Assembly (NCBI GenBank): GCA_034508935.3 | Contig: CM067443.1 | Coordinates: 51,399,538 to 51,463,537 of the forward strand | Length of the DNA stretch: 64,000 nucleotides | DNA from: Berghia stephanieae | Lineage: Eukaryota > Mollusca > Gastropoda > Nudibranchia > Aeolidiidae | Reading direction: 5' to 3' | Part shown: positions 60,265 through 64,000 of the stretch, in pieces | Layout of the letters: each line of letters begins with the position of its first letter | Position numbering within the stretch: the stretch's first letter is position 1 | Translations under genes and position numbers: made by a program | The notes under the pieces: model-generated | Seen by the model: the letters and a program-made list of their open reading frames with translations, nothing else | Database searches by the model: none | Told to the model about the DNA's origin: nothing

Positions 60265-60791
60265 CTGGGTGGGGTTCCTGACCTTCCATAATGGGCAGGG
60301 AAGTACATACTGTGTCTTCTATCTCCTTATATCTGTTTTCCAACTTGCTTTCTGTCTTTGTCTTGGAATGAAATTACTTGGTTTGTCCTGGCACTTGCCG
60401 GATACCCTAGCTGGGAGGGAAACTGTCGGATGTGTAGTTAGTTTTGGGAGATGATATTTTTTTCCTTGTAAATCATCTCTCTGTTATGCACTGTATTTTG
60501 TTTTATTTACTTATTATATATGATTTGTTAACATTTGAGTGTATTCCTCTAGTGGGGACCTGTGCTTGTGTCTGGATGAGACTTTTAGGTGATCTCAAAC
60601 TAAGTACTTTGATGGTGTGCTCTTGGAATCTACATCTGTTTCCTATTTGAACAATTCCCCTTTGTCTTACCTTATCTTGGGTGCTTTAATTGTAATTCTA
60701 TAACTTTTTACTATCCCATTTCTTCCTTTTTACCGGCGCTGATATGACCTTAATTTGTTGCAAGCGCCGTAAAACCCTCAAAAACAAAACA

Positions 60792-60793
<2 letters not shown>
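60265..60793 (+). mobile_element. L element, best-preserved copy
   Basis: It starts CTGGGTGGGGTTCCTGACC and ends TACCGGCGCTGATATGACC, CAAGCGCCGTAAAACCC and TCAAAAACAAAACAA. The terminal GGCGCT / AGCGCC stem is perfect here. AAGTGTGTGT precedes the element (60255-60264) and also follows it, where it has grown into a (GT)n tract (60795-60845) and a G run (60849-60866). Confidence 0.85.
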
Positions 60794-60841
<48 letters not shown>

Positions 60842-61289
60842 GTGTCGGAAGGGGGGGGGGGGGGGTGAGATTGCTGTATCACATTTCTTTACCGCCATAG
60901 CCTACTATGAGCACGTCATGGCTCGTGGAATTGAACTTGGTACTAATGGCAAAGTGAAAAAGATAAGCAGAGAGGTGTCTTTTATGTGGAGTGTGTGAGT
61001 GGCTGTGTGTGAATGCGTGTGTATATATTGCATACGCGCACATGCAGTGTAGATAGATATACACGCATAAGTAACTGTCAATATCACAGTAAGTCATCAG
61101 TGGTCGAAATCACCGGGCCCAATTAAAAAAAAAAAAAACAAAAAAAAAAAAAACAAAACATTAATTAATTTATATTTAACGTTGGCTGGGTGAAATTAGT
61201 TCGAGGAAGGAATGGAATGATAACAAAGAATAATAAGAAAAAAACTCGGGACATTCGAATGAGTTCGAGGAAACCGTGCTGGATTGTAT

Positions 61290-62100
61290 ATACATATCTA
61301 TATATAGTGCTAATAAATTACTTTAATATCTTTTCGCATTGCACTTTCTGGACTTTCTTTTTCTCATTGAAGCACCCAATCTCATATGGCTTTGGTTGTG
61401 TTGCAAATTTATCCAATAGATCTTGTCCCTCAAATAATCATACTGCTTAATAAAGTGATATTATTTTATGCCAAAAACAATAGGGACAAAAAGTGTGACG
61501 TCAAACCTGTCTAGCAACGGTCCATCCGGATCTACATTCAATGGAAACAATAAAACTGGTCTTTACTACGAGCACAGTTGCTTTTGACAAAAAATCAGAT
61601 TGATTAAATTTTCTTTGCAAGAGTGGTTCAATGCTTTTCACCACATTGTCGCTTTCCAAGTGAGAATCACTTTTGGTTGCTGTGAGCGCTGTTAAGAGGA
61701 AGTAACGTCGGCTTTGAAATCCTATTGGGACAGATATATGTGTGAGTTGCATTGTACATTAGTACGGCACCTATAAGGTGCTATGCTACATCAGCATAAA
61801 AGTGTCACGGTCACAGGGAATTCACATATTGGACCAAAGCACGTCTGTTCCTGGCTAGAGTCACAATTTCGTCAATGGGCATAGAATCCAGCCCATGTAG
61901 TAGACAGATAATGACATAAATTGTTACATATCTCGGGGTCCAGGCTACCCGTATTTTGTTTTTTTTTCTCATTCTTTAATGATTTACCATATAAGGCATC
62001 CAATACGAGCAATGCGTTTTTGTCCACTGACTAGGAAATGTTAAAAAGCATTCTCACACTGTTGCGGTACGCTAGATTTGACAAGAAAAAAAAATATTTT
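61290..62100. other. Unassigned intergenic stretch
   Basis: The longest open stretch (61501-61752, minus strand) has no known motif, no neighbours of matching reading frame and no splice context that I trust. I see no clear repeats. Confidence 0.4.
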
Positions 62101-62106
62101 AAAAAG

Positions 62107-62386
62107 GTGCTTTTATAAGCGCAATATCCACTAAATGTGCTCAAAGCGCTTTACAAAGGGTCCCTGACCAACAGCATCACGTAGCAGGTAGAACGAGACA
62201 TAACGCTTGTTAGGCGATATTACAATTTTTTGTTGACGTCCAGGTACTCATTTTATACCTGAGTACGGTGAGAGAATGTGAGTAAGGAGTCTTTTCCAAG
62301 GACTCAATTATGCGCCGAGCGAGGCTCGAACCCAGGACCTTCCGATCCGAAAGCGAGTGTCATACCACAAGACCACATAGCCGCAC
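62107..62386 (-). mobile_element. SINE1, most complete copy
   Basis: On the minus strand: head GTGCGGCTATGTGGTCTTGT, TATGACACTCGCTTTCGGAT (TTC anticodon-like, hence Glu-like), B box GGGTTCGAGCCTCGC, middle CTCACCGTACTCAGGTATAA, ATGAGTACCTGGACGTC, then GGTCAGGGACCCTTTGTAAA and the tail GAGCACATTTAGTGGATATT ending GCGCTTATAAAAG. Both pol III boxes look intact. Confidence 0.9.
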
Positions 62387-62692
62387 AAGAACTTAAACTC
62401 GATTTCTGAGACCACGATATGCTTGTTCACCTGGCATTTGGTATTTGAGATAACCATCTAGACTGAGAGACGCCAATGAATGATCTGAAAAATGATTGAT
62501 GTCGCGCACATGATCATCGAATTTACAATTACTAAAGTAAGACACCGTTTGCAGAAATGTGAAGGGCTGTCATCTTGGAATTATTTTTAAAACGATTCTA
62601 TGACCGTCCATAACCTGCTCTATCTTACGTATCATTACCCTAGGCTCGCTCAAATAGAGAGTATTGAATTAGTCAGATAGATAGATCAAAAG

Positions 62693-62693
<1 letters not shown>

Positions 62694-62772
<79 letters not shown>
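62694..62772. repeat. GA microsatellite
   Basis: About 39 uninterrupted AG units. Neighbouring sequence on both sides has no gene that I can recognise. Confidence 0.97.
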
Positions 62773-62775
<3 letters not shown>

Positions 62776-63169
62776 TTATATAATGTTCATCAAGATACCA
62801 TACAATAAACTACTGATAAAAACCCGATTGATCATTTGATTGATTAGAGCCCTATCACAGCGATAATGTCGCCTTTGTGTTGGTGGGTAAGTGTAATCAA
62901 TAGACAATAACCCAATATCACGTGCACACCTTAATAACATAGGATAAGCAATACACATCGTGCTGGTCAGTGATAGATGCGAATAGTGGGTTTATTGAGG
63001 GCTATCCAAGGACAGTATTGGACACACAACTGCATGCGTATCGTGTCGTAATGTCTTAAGGAGATTCTTTAGTGAGAGGTAATGCTTTTTTAATTATATA
63101 TATTAATTTGTTTAAAGTTCACTTGTTCATTTTTTTGTTTAGCTATGGACATTCTGTTTCGTTTTCTTT

Positions 63170-63420
63170 TATAGAATGAGTGTTAATAACGTCAGTGAGC
63201 TCTTACTTATTTGTTTAAGACTGCCAGTTGAGTAATGATTGCTCACTAAGTTCTCAGATTTTAAACATTTAAGGTTACACATAGTTTTGTTTATTGATAC
63301 TATTGATCTGATAGGAGGAGTTCGTGAGTATATAACTTTAACACATACCATAAATATCTCTAATGTGTTTATTGTTGAAAGTGTAGTTTTAAGTCGACAG
63401 GCAAGGTAATGAGACAAAGA
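63170..63420 (+). promoter_or_regulatory. Diverged second copy of the promoter-like block
   Basis: AACGTCAGTGAGCTCTT, TTGCTCACTAAGTTCTCAGA, GGTTACACATAGTTTTGTTT and GTTCGTGAGTATATAAC parallel the blocks at 35970-36120 in order and spacing. The CRE palindrome is reduced to a half site, and TATAAAA is replaced by TTATAGAA. It ends near a donor-like GGCAAGGTAATG. Any gene it serves would lie beyond the window. Confidence 0.4.
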
Positions 63421-64000
63421 AATTTGCATGAGTAATATATAAACATTGTATCACAGTATAGTATCCTACTCGTGTATAAACAGTAGATAATCAAATACTT
63501 TGTATCGGTATTATTTCTCTAGAAAGACCTCACTTGTCACTTACGGTCTCAATAACAGATTAATTTAGATGCTAAACATTGAATTTAGAGTTTAAAAATT
63601 AGATTTTAGTTAGGATTTTAAAAGTTTTATTAAAGAGAATGAATATAGACGTCTAATTTCTTAAAGTACCCAAAAACTATAATTTTAACATTTTTGGTAA
63701 TTTTACCTTTAAATTCACTTTTTGGCGTCAAGGTCACTTCGACGAAATACCATTTTGAAGTGATGGGTCACATTTGAATGATTTGAGATTTTAAACAAAA
63801 TAAAATAATCTAAAAATATTTAAATGATATATCCAACCCCCCCCCCCCCCCAAAAAAAAAAAAAAAACAAAAAAAAAAAAAACCCCAAAAAACCCCCAAA
63901 AAACAACAACAAAAAACAACATATTTCTATCTCCGAATCTGAGCTACACTAAATAATTACTTATCTTTATATACAGAACCTATAAATATACAAATAATAT
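63421..64000. other. AT-rich end of window
   Basis: No coding frame, RNA or mobile element recognised. A C-run/A-run low-complexity tract lies at 63838-63910. Confidence 0.5.

Larger units (their letters stand above)
59933..61282. other. 1.35-kb segment with inverted ends
   Basis: CCAGCAGGTTTCCTCGAACT (59933) is the reverse complement, apart from one extra base, of AGTTCGAGGAAACCGTGCTGG (61262). The interior holds a tRNA-like stretch, a complete L element and a GT/G-run microsatellite, all of which could be later insertions. It may be a decayed terminal-repeat element or chance. No transposase is visible. Confidence 0.35.

Overview
The window is animal nuclear DNA. It is AT-rich, has GT-AG introns of about 0.2 to 9 kb and abundant microsatellites, and carries tRNA-derived SINEs, LINE remnants and a Tc1 relic. 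The two host genes are recognisably metazoan. The repeat style suggests an aquatic invertebrate, most likely a lophotrochozoan such as a mollusc, but nothing seen fixes the species. No operons, CRISPR arrays, LTR elements, viral genes or bacterial-type signals were seen. Layout. (1) 1-31110: the 3' two thirds of a centlein gene (CNTLN, centrosomal coiled-coil protein) on the + strand. I can join 29 coding exons in one open frame of about 1,072 residues, with every splice phase matching, a stop at 30747-30749 and an AATAAA at 31093. The 5' part lies left of the window. (2) 31110-37699: intergenic DNA dominated by microsatellites, SINEs and nested repeats. A TATA/CRE-bearing block at about 35950-36180 has a diverged copy at 63170-63420. 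(3) 37700-55317: a complete five-exon REEP5/6-type gene (TB2/DP1/HVA22 family, 198 residues) on the + strand. Introns 3 and 4 are large (4.5 and 8.9 kb) and full of repeats. (4) 55318-64000: the probable REEP 3' UTR, then repeat-rich DNA without a gene I can recognise. Functionally the two genes are unrelated as far as is known: centlein acts in centrosome cohesion, while REEP5/6 proteins shape tubular ER. They simply lie in the same orientation about 6.9 kb apart. Repeats. SINE1 has a tRNA-Glu-like head and a tail ending in GGATATTGCGCTATATAAA-like sequence. SINE2 has a different tRNA-like head and a tail that can expand into an AGT microsatellite. The ~530-bp 'L' unit has at least six copies, with a GGCGCT/AGCGCC terminal stem and an (AAAAC)n-like tail. 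Remnants of at least four LINE-type ORFs are present. Two non-LTR insertions in CNTLN introns have exact 13-bp target duplications. The best items for a second look are: a SINE1 copy interrupted in its own A box by an almost perfect inverted copy of its own tail; a tRNA-like sequence enclosed by 33-bp inverted repeats; a short element joining the 5' start of a LINE to its 3' tip; and the duplicated promoter-like block. I did not find a wholly new gene system.
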